A stretch of DNA of 6,728 bases, taken from the NCBI GenBank assembly GCA_966250385.1, contig CBINHC010000041.1:1-6728 (forward strand). The letters run 5' to 3'. The position numbers were made by a program, and so were the translations under genes. The first letter of the stretch is position 1, and each line of letters opens with the position of its first letter. Source of the stretch: DASWTL01 sp966250385 (GTDB taxonomy: Bacteria; Bacteroidota; Bacteroidia; Sphingobacteriales; Sphingobacteriaceae). Positions 1 through 5,677 of this stretch are shown piece by piece. Under the pieces are notes generated by a model. That model had not been told where the DNA came from. It was given only the letters and a program-made list of their open reading frames with translations, and did not search any database.

Positions 1-119
1 ATCTGGAGACAATTATTCCATACGTTAGTACAAGTTTTTTCCATACAATTTTCTTAATACTTTGATTTACACCTATTGTTGAAGGAAATTTTGGATGCCC
101 TTCGGAACATCGAATATTC

Positions 120-150
120 AAAAAAAAAAACAACTATTGAAACTAAATTG
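120..150 (-). terminator. weak candidate intrinsic terminator after the metallophosphatase gene
   Basis: On the minus strand the metallophosphatase stop codon (145-143) sits in a weak stem: CAATT (150-146) can pair with GGTTG-like partner bases around 135-131, including one G-T pair, with a loop of about ten bases. It is followed directly by eleven Ts (130-120). The long T-run is the main support; the stem is short and AT-rich, so this could be a poor or accidental terminator. The rest of 1-142 holds no gene or convincing promoter that I can see. Confidence 0.3.
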
Positions 151-1090
151 TGAAATATCCACTAACTTCTTGGGGTGCAGAAGTATAGGCAATATTCTCA
201 GGATTTGACCGGTCAAACACGAAATCCACCCTGCCGAGATTTATCCCCGCAAATCCGACCTGGTTCACCAGCGTGACCTTGTTACTCAGATTCTTAACGA
301 TGCTTGGCCGGTCAAGAAAGGTATGGGTGTGGCCGCCGACGATCAGATTTATGAAGCTGGTATTTTGCGCAAGAACCATATCAGATACTTTTTTATCCTT
401 ATACGAGTAACCCAGGTGCGACAGACATATTATTATGTCACATTTGTGTTCTTTCTTGAGGAGGGTCTCCATCTCCACCGCCTTGGCGATTGGATCGAGG
501 TACACCGTGTTACCGTACTGCGCCTTATTAACCAGACCTGTCAGCTCGATCCCCAGTCCGAACACACCGATCTTTATTCCGCCTTTTTTGAAAATCCGGT
601 AAGAACCGGTCCGACCGTTCAGTTCGGTATCCGAAAAATCATAGTTGGCGTTCAGGATCGGAAACCCGGCGTGGTGCAGCTGCTTGGCGAAGCCCTCCAC
701 CCCGTTATCAAAGTCATGATTTCCCATGATGCTGGCATCATACCCCATCATCGTCATCATCTTTAGTTCCAGTTCCCCGCCATAGAAGTTAAAATATGGG
801 GTTCCCTGGAAAATATCTCCCGCATCCAGTAATAGAACATGTTCTTCATCGTGACGGATCTTTCTTATGAGTGCGGCCCGGGGCGCAACGCCTCCACGGC
901 CGGGATACCTCGGGTCATCCATAGGAAAGGGATCAATCCGGCTATGGACGTCATTGGTGTGGAGCACTGTCAGCTTTACATGATCTGCCTTTGCAAATGC
1001 ACTCTCCCCCCCAAGACCAAGCGCCATGGCAGCAGCGCCCGCAAAGGTGTTCTTAATAAACCTTCTTCTATTCAATTGTAATTCTTCCAT
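143..1090 (-). CDS. Tat-exported metallophosphatase, 5'-nucleotidase N-terminal (catalytic) domain
   Basis: Calcineurin-like metallophosphoesterase of the UshA/5'-nucleotidase family, expected to hydrolyse phosphate esters such as nucleotides outside the cytoplasm. The 315-aa protein begins with a twin-arginine signal: NRRRFIK at residues 7-13, a hydrophobic stretch at about 14-29, and an AFA-type cleavage site near residue 33. Metal-binding motifs follow in family order: D47 and H49 (NDVHS), D92 (AGD), GNHD at 123-126, H225 (SHLG), and H254/H256 in GGHTHT. These form the two-metal site. The C-terminal substrate-binding domain of full-length 5'-nucleotidases (about 500-550 aa in total) is missing; it is encoded by the gene just upstream. 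The start at 1090 is supported by AAAGG four bases before the ATG and by the complete Tat motif. The first 23 bases overlap the upstream gene, which suggests translational coupling. The family is clear; the exact substrate (nucleotide, UDP-sugar or other) is not. Confidence 0.93.
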   Translation of the reverse strand: MEELQLNRRRFIKNTFAGAAAMALGLGGESAFAKADHVKLTVLHTNDVHSRIDPFPMDDPRYPGRGGVAPRAALIRKIRHDEEHVLLLDAGDIFQGTPYFNFYGGELELKMMTMMGYDASIMGNHDFDNGVEGFAKQLHHAGFPILNANYDFSDTELNGRTGSYRIFKKGGIKIGVFGLGIELTGLVNKAQYGNTVYLDPIAKAVEMETLLKKEHKCDIIICLSHLGYSYKDKKVSDMVLAQNTSFINLIVGGHTHTFLDRPSIVKNLSNKVTLVNQVGFAGINLGRVDFVFDRSNPENIAYTSAPQEVSGYFTI

Positions 1091-1835
1091 CGACCTTTGG
1101 ATTGATTTTGTTTCCGGCTTTTGTTTGTTCTTTCAGGTAAGTGATAATAGCATCCCTCAGTTTTATCGGATACTCCTTCCGGCCGAACGATTTGAAGAAG
1201 ATATCTCCTCCGTCGCCGCCGTTAGCCATGTAATCGGATGTCAGAACCGTATATTCTTTCGAAATATCCAGCGGCTTTCCTCCGATTGTAATTTCCACTG
1301 CTTTCTTGTCGCGGATCTTAAAGGTGGCTCCTGAAATGGGATCGCCCCCCATACCGGCGATGTAATCGAAAAACAGCTTCATGTCGGAACCTTTGAATCG
1401 AACCGTAGTGAGCCGGTTCTCAAACGGCATCAGCTCATACACATTGAAAAGCCGGATCGGACCTTCAGGCAACGGAAGCCGGAGACCTCCATAGTTGGTA
1501 TAGGCAATATCGAATTCCATACCTTTCTCCTTGCCGACAATGGACATCGCATCGGTCATCAGATTGTTCAGTGCACCTTCCGGTCTGCCCCTTTCAATCA
1601 CTTTACCAGAAACGGCTATCACGTCCCACATCTGTGAATCCAGATGGGCCTTGTAAGGTCGTAGATATTTCACGAGCGCTGAGTCCATCGGGTTGTCTCC
1701 AGACACCGGATAAAGGCTCGCATTTGTAGTACTTAGGAACACTTTTTTACTGCAGGCTGCAGTCGAAAGCATTACCGTCAAAGAAAAAAGGCTTAAGAAC
1801 GTTTTAAGCCTTCGGGTTTTATTAAACATGTTCAT
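1068..1835 (-). CDS. lipoprotein with 5'-nucleotidase C-terminal domain
   Basis: A 255-aa protein matching the C-terminal substrate-binding domain of 5'-nucleotidases (5_nucleotid_C). In full-length enzymes this domain holds the nucleoside and sits over the metal site. N-terminus: basic residues (K6, R8, R9, K11), a hydrophobic core at about 13-23 and a lipobox-like STAAC with C28 as the likely lipidated cysteine. Family landmarks are EGALNNLMTDAM at 86-97, TNYGGLR at 113-119, N131 to F138 (NVYELMPF), and TSDYMANGGDGGD at 199-211. It has no phosphatase metal motifs of its own, so it probably works with the metallophosphatase encoded just downstream, whose start it overlaps by 23 bases. M1 (1835) and M3 (1829) are both possible starts; a GGAG sits 14 bases before M1, inside the end of the mutase gene. 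The residues after C28 are S-K-K rather than acidic, so the acidic export signal described for Bacteroidota surface lipoproteins is not visible. A terminator-like hairpin lies within codons 8-16. Confidence 0.9.
   Translation of the reverse strand: MNMFNKTRRLKTFLSLFSLTVMLSTAACSKKVFLSTTNASLYPVSGDNPMDSALVKYLRPYKAHLDSQMWDVIAVSGKVIERGRPEGALNNLMTDAMSIVGKEKGMEFDIAYTNYGGLRLPLPEGPIRLFNVYELMPFENRLTTVRFKGSDMKLFFDYIAGMGGDPISGATFKIRDKKAVEITIGGKPLDISKEYTVLTSDYMANGGDGGDIFFKSFGRKEYPIKLRDAIITYLKEQTKAGNKINPKVDGRITIE
1749..1763. repeat. 15-bp interrupted palindrome in the lipoprotein signal-peptide region
   Basis: ACTGCAG, a central G, then CTGCAGT: seven base pairs of perfect inverted symmetry around one base. 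It lies at the lipobox codons (about A26-K30) and 20 bases from the longer hairpin at 1788-1812. As RNA it could form a short stem with a small loop. No function is evident and it may be chance codon use. Confidence 0.4.
1784..1812 (-). terminator. terminator-like hairpin inside the lipoprotein coding region
   Basis: On the minus strand AAGGCTTAA (1812-1804) and TTAAGCCTT (1796-1788) form a perfect 9-bp stem around the 7-base loop AACGTTC; two further pairs (A-T and G-T) could form inside the loop. The 3' arm runs straight into a T-tract: six Ts (1789-1784), a C, then three Ts. This is the shape of an intrinsic terminator, but it lies 24-48 bases into an open reading frame that needs these codons for its signal peptide. 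A translating ribosome would melt it; untranslated transcript from the mutase gene could terminate here. It may therefore act as a translation-sensitive attenuator, or be inactive because the stem is AT-rich. The structure is seen in the sequence; the function is inferred. Confidence 0.5.
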
Positions 1836-1841
1836 TATCTA

Positions 1842-3389
1842 TTAGTACTCTCCAAACTCATTTCTCAGCGTGTCAGCAATTTCCCCTAATGTCGCGTACG
1901 CTTCAACTGCTGAAAGGATGTGAGGCATCAGATTCGTACTTCCCTTCGCCGCCATAGTCAGTTCATTCAACGCCTCTTTTACACGGGTATTATCCCGCTC
2001 TTCCTTTAACTTCGATATTTTTTCCAGCTGAAGCTTCCTGATCGAATCGTCTACTCTGAAAACCTCGGGATGGATCTCTTCGCCTGCCTGAAACCTGTTA
2101 ACTCCGACCAGCACCCGTTCCCTACTTTCCATTTCCGTCTGATACGTGTACGAAGCATCGGCTATTTCAGCCTGGATGTACCCTGATTCAATCGCGCGCA
2201 CCGATCCGCCCATGGCGTCAATTTTTCCGATATAATCCCATGCGGCAGCTTCAACCTCATCGGTAAGCGTCTCGACGAAGTACGATCCGGCGAGCGGGTC
2301 CACCGTATCGGTAACACCGCTTTCAAAAGCGATGATCTGCTGGGTACGCAATGCGATCCTGGCAGCAGCCTCAGTGGGAAGGGAAAGCGCCTCATCATAG
2401 CCGTTGGTATGTAATGACTGTGTCCCTCCCAGAACCGCCGCCATCGCCTGATTGGTCACCCGAATGATATTATTAAGCGGCTGCTGTGCGGTAAGGGTCG
2501 AGCCGCCGGTTTGTGTATGGAAACGAAGCATCTGTGCCTTCGGATCCGTAGCTCCTAGGTCGTGGGTGATCTTCGCCCACATTCTCCGGGCGGCCCTGAA
2601 CTTGGCGATTTCCTCAAAGAAGTTATTGTGACAATTGAAAAAGAAAGATAACCTTCTGGCGAAGACGTTGATATCAAGCCCCTTTTCTATTGCGGCCTCC
2701 AGGTAAGCCTTTCCGTTCGCCAGTGTGAAGGCAAGCTCCTGAACGGCCGTTGAGCCGGCCTCCCGGATATGATATCCCGAGATCGAAATGGTATTCCACC
2801 TGGGGACCTCCCTGCTGCAATACTCAAAAATGTCGGTGATGAGCCGCATTGAAGGCTTTGGCGGATAGATGTATGTTCCCCGAGCTGCATATTCTTTCAG
2901 GATATCGTTCTGAATGGTCCCCGAGATCTCGCGGATATCAGCGCCCTGTTTTTTCGCCAGGGCAATATACATGGCCAGCAGGATTGACGCCGTAGCGTTG
3001 ATTGTCATTGAAGTGGTGATCTTTTTCAGCTCAATACCCTCAAACAGGATCTCCATATCACGCAGGGAATCAATTGCGACCCCCACTTTACCGACCTCTC
3101 CCTCCGCCATCGGGTGATCCGAATCGTATCCGATTTGGGTTGGAAGATCAAAGGCAACCGATAGTCCCATGGTTCCCTGGCTCAGCAAATAATGATACCG
3201 CTTATTCGACTCCTCTGCTGTTGAAAACCCCGCGTACTGCCTCATGGTCCACAGTCTTCCCCGGTACATATCTTTTTGAACGCCCCTGGTGAACGGGTAC
3301 TCGCCAGGCAGCTCGCCGATTGGTTCATGATCGGTATAGACTTCCCTAATCGGAATGCCGGAGGAAGTCACAAATTTTTTTCCACTCAT
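1842..3389 (-). CDS. methylmalonyl-CoA mutase, stand-alone catalytic (large) subunit
   Basis: Catalytic TIM-barrel subunit of an adenosylcobalamin-dependent acyl-CoA mutase. It is expected to interconvert methylmalonyl-CoA and succinyl-CoA in the cytoplasm, linking propionate or branched-chain breakdown to the TCA cycle. At 515 aa it ends at the GEIADTLRNEFGEY region, where full-length alpha chains (about 700 aa) continue into the B12-binding domain; no DxHxxG cobalamin motif is present, so a separate small subunit is needed and is not in this window. Placing it by eye on the Propionibacterium shermanii alpha chain (constant offset of 37), the residues that define methylmalonyl-CoA use are kept: Y52 (Tyr89, in RQYAGF), R170 (Arg207, before GTYIYPP) and H207 (His244, in SGYH). 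Isobutyryl- and hydroxyisobutyryl-CoA mutases change Tyr89, so methylmalonyl-CoA (or ethylmalonyl-CoA) is the likelier substrate. The gene is intact, starts 7 bases after the upstream gene, and ends with tandem stops (TAA TAG) 6 bases before the lipoprotein gene. Confidence 0.94.
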   Translation of the reverse strand: MSGKKFVTSSGIPIREVYTDHEPIGELPGEYPFTRGVQKDMYRGRLWTMRQYAGFSTAEESNKRYHYLLSQGTMGLSVAFDLPTQIGYDSDHPMAEGEVGKVGVAIDSLRDMEILFEGIELKKITTSMTINATASILLAMYIALAKKQGADIREISGTIQNDILKEYAARGTYIYPPKPSMRLITDIFEYCSREVPRWNTISISGYHIREAGSTAVQELAFTLANGKAYLEAAIEKGLDINVFARRLSFFFNCHNNFFEEIAKFRAARRMWAKITHDLGATDPKAQMLRFHTQTGGSTLTAQQPLNNIIRVTNQAMAAVLGGTQSLHTNGYDEALSLPTEAAARIALRTQQIIAFESGVTDTVDPLAGSYFVETLTDEVEAAAWDYIGKIDAMGGSVRAIESGYIQAEIADASYTYQTEMESRERVLVGVNRFQAGEEIHPEVFRVDDSIRKLQLEKISKLKEERDNTRVKEALNELTMAAKGSTNLMPHILSAVEAYATLGEIADTLRNEFGEY

Positions 3390-3396
3390 ATCTTTA

Positions 3397-3930
3397 CTAA
3401 AACAGTTGCTGAATATCCTTTTTCACGAGGATCAGCGCAACATCGTACGGATTGTCAGTCTCAAGTGCTGCCAGATGGTTCAGTATAGCTTTACTCAGTT
3501 CTACGCCCGAAGCGTGATCAGGCAGGCTCTGCGCAGCGCTGTTTACCAGGGAAATACTGTCTTCCTTTATTTTCTTGATGATCGTCCACGCAGCATTGCT
3601 TACGTAGAGCTGCTGGGAAATATTATGCTGGAACTCATTCCGGATGTCGGCGATAATCAGGTGATGCATTTCCCGGGCTGTCATTCCGGACACATGTAAA
3701 CGGATCAGCATGTTGGATGGGTTGATCCTTTCAAGAAACAGCACCAGGCGTTCATATGCCTGCAACCTCAGCGGCAGTGTATGTGATTGAGATGCTTTTT
3801 GCAGCTCGTATACCCGGCGATCCGGAATTCCGGATAGATAGTCCCTGACGAAGTGCCAGCCCACAAAGAAAACAAGCAGACCCGAAACGATGTATTTCAA
3901 CAGGTCCAGAAGATAGGCAGAAGCGTCCAT
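3397..3930 (-). CDS. membrane-anchored protein of unknown function, first gene of the mutase operon
   Basis: A 177-aa protein I cannot assign a function. Residues about 8-27 (LDLLKYIVSGLLVFFVGWHF) form one hydrophobic helix near the N-terminus. The remaining ~150 residues are soluble and mostly helical by look: a charged segment (30-50), the stretch RLQAYERLVLFLERINPSN at 55-73, a central region with two adjacent histidines (89-90), and a C-terminal tail with PYDVALILVKKDIQQLF. It resembles, from memory, uncharacterised small proteins common in Bacteroidota, sometimes found beside mutase genes; that recollection needs a search. The fragment QHNISQQLYVSNAAW (101-115) may be a conserved core. 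The start at 3930 is supported by AAGGA five bases before the ATG (3940-3936). It ends with tandem stops (TAG TAA), 7 bases before the mutase start, so the two are probably co-transcribed. No catalytic or metal motif is visible. Confidence 0.85.
   Translation of the reverse strand: MDASAYLLDLLKYIVSGLLVFFVGWHFVRDYLSGIPDRRVYELQKASQSHTLPLRLQAYERLVLFLERINPSNMLIRLHVSGMTAREMHHLIIADIRNEFQHNISQQLYVSNAAWTIIKKIKEDSISLVNSAAQSLPDHASGVELSKAILNHLAALETDNPYDVALILVKKDIQQLF
3820..3835. repeat. 16-bp perfect palindrome within the unknown membrane-protein gene
   Basis: ATCCGGAATTCCGGAT reads identically on both strands. It lies about 95-110 bases into the coding region, over the codons for residues S33 to D37. 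A perfect palindrome of this length is expected roughly once per 65,000 random positions, so it is mildly unusual in a window this size. It could be a chance result of favoured GGA and CCG codons or a binding site for a dimeric protein. Confidence 0.45.
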
Positions 3931-4022
3931 GTTTTTCCTTTTGTTAGCATTCTGTCACAAATGGCAGAGCAGAACAAAAATGTGCAATTTCACGTATATT
4001 TGTAAATCATTTTTCAAAGAAT
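3931..4022. promoter_or_regulatory. divergent intergenic region with candidate Bacteroidota promoter
   Basis: This 92-bp gap separates the leftward mutase operon from the rightward iron-sulfur carrier gene, so it should hold promoters for both. On the plus strand TATATTTG (3995-4002) matches the Bacteroidota -7 consensus TAnnTTTG exactly and would give a transcript start near 4009 with a leader of about 15 bases. I see no good TTTG-like -33 element at the usual distance. On the minus strand I find no convincing -7/-33 pair; only the AAGGA ribosome site before 3930 is clear. There is no room for a cobalamin riboswitch ahead of the B12-dependent mutase operon, and none is visible. Confidence 0.5.
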
Positions 4023-4370
4023 ATGGCTACTGGCGTTATGGTCTCTCCGGTCAGTTTAACTGACGGAGCGAAAACAGAAATCAAAAAATTGATGGAACAG
4101 CAAGAATTGGGCAGTGACTTTGGATTGCGTCTTGGTGTTGAAGGCGGTGGCTGTGCCGGTATGAACTATATCCTCGGATTTGATCAGAAAAAAGAAGGCG
4201 ATCAGGAGTACGAGGTTGATGGTATACGCATTTTTATGAACAGCGCGCATGGACTTTATCTAGCAGGCATGGAAGTAGACTTCCAGAATGGACTGAATGC
4301 CCGCGGATTTGTTTTCAACAATCCCAATGCCAGCAAAACCTGCGGGTGCGGTACATCTTTTTCGGTTTAA
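4023..4370 (+). CDS. A-type iron-sulfur cluster carrier/assembly protein (IscA/ErpA/HesB family)
   Basis: A 115-aa cytoplasmic protein of the HesB/IscA family, which carries or delivers iron-sulfur clusters to target enzymes. The three family cysteines are all present: C44 in GGGCAGMNY, and C107 and C109 in the C-terminal CGCGTSF motif. Other landmarks are LRLGVEGGGCAG (35-46), a strand around DGIRIF (66-71) and the NPNASKTCGCG tail (100-110). Length is normal for the family (about 105-120 aa). No Shine-Dalgarno site precedes either 4023 or the second in-frame ATG at 4038; 4023 is chosen because it leaves a short leader after the candidate -7 element, but starting at residue 6 would also give a complete protein. 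No other isc or suf genes are in the window, so it is not possible to say which of IscA, SufA or ErpA it corresponds to. It is followed 23 bases after its stop by a strong terminator, so it is probably transcribed alone. Confidence 0.93.
   Translation: MATGVMVSPVSLTDGAKTEIKKLMEQQELGSDFGLRLGVEGGGCAGMNYILGFDQKKEGDQEYEVDGIRIFMNSAHGLYLAGMEVDFQNGLNARGFVFNNPNASKTCGCGTSFSV
4045..4068 (+). other. potential mRNA hairpin early in the iron-sulfur carrier gene
   Basis: CTCC (4045-4048), a bulged G, and GTCAG (4050-4054) can pair with CTGAC (4060-4064) and GGAG (4065-4068) around the loop TTTAA. This gives nine pairs with one bulge, over codons 8-16, beginning 4 bases after the second candidate start codon (4038-4040). 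No T-run follows, so it is not a terminator. A downstream hairpin could influence which start is used or slow early elongation; it may also be chance. Confidence 0.35.
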
Positions 4371-4393
4371 AAAAATAATGTAACTTTTTATGG

Positions 4394-4424
4394 AGTCCTG
4401 CTGTCAAATCAGCAGGACTTTTTT
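4394..4424 (+). terminator. strong intrinsic terminator after the iron-sulfur carrier gene
   Basis: AGTCCTGCTG (4394-4403) and CAGCAGGACT (4410-4419) form a perfect 10-bp, GC-rich stem around the loop TCAAAT. The stem is followed by six Ts (4419-4424), an A and five more Ts. It lies 23 bases after the TAA of the iron-sulfur carrier gene and just 16 bases before the permease ATG at 4441, so it should isolate the two transcripts. Confidence 0.93.
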
Positions 4425-4440
4425 ATTTTTATACTACTCC

Positions 4441-5673
4441 ATGAATTACTCCGAGAATATTCAGCTTTCCCTTCAGTCCATCAAAAGTAATAAGCTGCGC
4501 ACTTTCCTCACTGCTCTGATCATTGCCATCGGATTGACGGCCCTTGTCGGCATCCTCACATCCATAGATGCCATCAAAAATCAGATGAATGAGGCATTCT
4601 CGAGTATGGGAGCAAATTCCTTTACCATCCGGAACCGGGGATTGGGAATCCGTATAGGGGACGGCGGTCAGGCCCCCAAGAACTTCAAGCCTATCTCCTA
4701 TGATGAAGCAGTCGATTTTAAGCGCAGGTTTACATTTCCGGCTACCATCTCGGTAAATACCTCGGCTTCTTTCGCCGCCACCGTAAAGGCCGGTAACGAA
4801 AAAACGAATCCGAATATCCGGATCCTGGGCGGTGATGAAAACTACCTTCAGACGGGAGGATACAAGCTGGGGAGCGGGCGGAATTTCTCTATGCGGGAAC
4901 TTGAATTCGGTTCCAGTGTGGTCATCATCGGTGCAGAGATAAAGACCAAACTTTTTAAAGAAACAGATCCGATCAACCGGTTCGTGACGATAGGGAGCGA
5001 TCGATATCAGGTCATTGGCGTCCTGGAGGAAAAAGGTTCAAGTGCCGGCATGGGAGGCGACAGAACGTGCATCATTCCTTTGCTGAAAGCGAAGCAGACC
5101 ATGACGATTCCAAACCCGTCTTACACTATCTCTGTTATGGTGTCCGATGCGCCGGCTATGGAAAGCGCTATAGGTGAAGCGACTGCAGCGTTCCGGAAGA
5201 TCCGCAGGCTGAATGCTCAGAAGGATGATAATTTCGAAATCACCAAGAGCGACGCTATCGCCCAGACATTACTTGAAAATCTAAAATATGTCCGGATCGG
5301 GGGAATCGTAATCGGCGCGATCACTTTGATCGGCGCAGCGATTGCCCTGATGAATATCATGATCGTTTCTGTGACCGAAAGGACCCGCGAGATCGGTATC
5401 CGGAAGGCCATCGGTGCAAAACCATTCGTTATCCGGCGACAGTTCCTGATCGAAGCGGTTGTAATCTGCCTGCTTGGTGGAATTACCGGTGTCCTTCTGG
5501 GGATCATGATCGGTAACGGCCTTTCCATGATTATGGGCGGCTCCTTCCTGATGCCGTGGGCCTGGACGTTCCTGGGACTTATTTTATGCGTAGGCGTTGG
5601 ACTCGTTTCCGGACTATATCCGGCGGTAAAGGCCTCCAAATTGGATCCTGTTGAGGCGCTCAGGTACGAATAG
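4441..5673 (+). CDS. MacB/FtsX-type ABC transporter permease
   Basis: A 410-aa inner-membrane permease of the MacB family (MacB_PCD periplasmic core followed by FtsX domain), which in known members works with a LolD/MacB-type ATPase to move lipoproteins, peptides or drugs, or to drive envelope processes. Topology: TM1 at about 21-41, a large periplasmic domain at about 45-280, then TM2 (286-310), TM3 (335-362) and TM4 (373-395). Family signatures are RTREIGIRKAIGA (314-326) in the cytoplasmic coupling loop and GLYPAVKASKLDPVEALRYE at the C-terminus (391-410). An in-frame ATG at 4390 would add 17 residues but lies upstream of the terminator hairpin, so the start at 4441, giving MNYSENIQLSLQSIKSNKLR typical of the family, is preferred. 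No Shine-Dalgarno is seen. No ATPase, membrane-fusion or TolC-like gene is adjacent, so the partner must lie elsewhere. The true substrate cannot be told from the sequence. It converges with the next gene, stop codons 4 bases apart. Confidence 0.92.
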   Translation: MNYSENIQLSLQSIKSNKLRTFLTALIIAIGLTALVGILTSIDAIKNQMNEAFSSMGANSFTIRNRGLGIRIGDGGQAPKNFKPISYDEAVDFKRRFTFPATISVNTSASFAATVKAGNEKTNPNIRILGGDENYLQTGGYKLGSGRNFSMRELEFGSSVVIIGAEIKTKLFKETDPINRFVTIGSDRYQVIGVLEEKGSSAGMGGDRTCIIPLLKAKQTMTIPNPSYTISVMVSDAPAMESAIGEATAAFRKIRRLNAQKDDNFEITKSDAIAQTLLENLKYVRIGGIVIGAITLIGAAIALMNIMIVSVTERTREIGIRKAIGAKPFVIRRQFLIEAVVICLLGGITGVLLGIMIGNGLSMIMGGSFLMPWAWTFLGLILCVGVGLVSGLYPAVKASKLDPVEALRYE

Positions 5674-5677
5674 AATG

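Noticed and set aside
66..84. Possible plus-strand promoter: TATTGTTG resembles the TAnnTTTG element
   Set aside because: The nearby TTTG is too close (about 9 bases) to serve as a -33 element and no plus-strand gene follows.
594..607. CCGGT/ACCGG inverted repeat in the metallophosphatase gene
   Set aside because: Only five base pairs and internal to a coding region; expected by chance.
323..766. A 147-codon plus-strand open frame opposite the metallophosphatase gene
   Set aside because: The opposite strand has clear metal-binding motifs in this range; the plus-strand product has no recognisable domain, no ribosome site and looks like a codon-bias shadow.
3931..4022. Cobalamin riboswitch ahead of the B12-dependent mutase operon
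   Set aside because: The gap is only 92 bp and shows no B12-box or suitable folded domain.
4390..4440. An upstream ATG at 4390 extending the permease by 17 residues
   Set aside because: The extension reads through the perfect terminator hairpin, and the family-like N-terminus begins at 4441.
5217..5639. A 140-codon minus-strand open frame opposite the permease FtsX domain
   Set aside because: It is opposite a confidently identified domain and its product is a low-complexity Ile/Pro/Arg-rich shadow.
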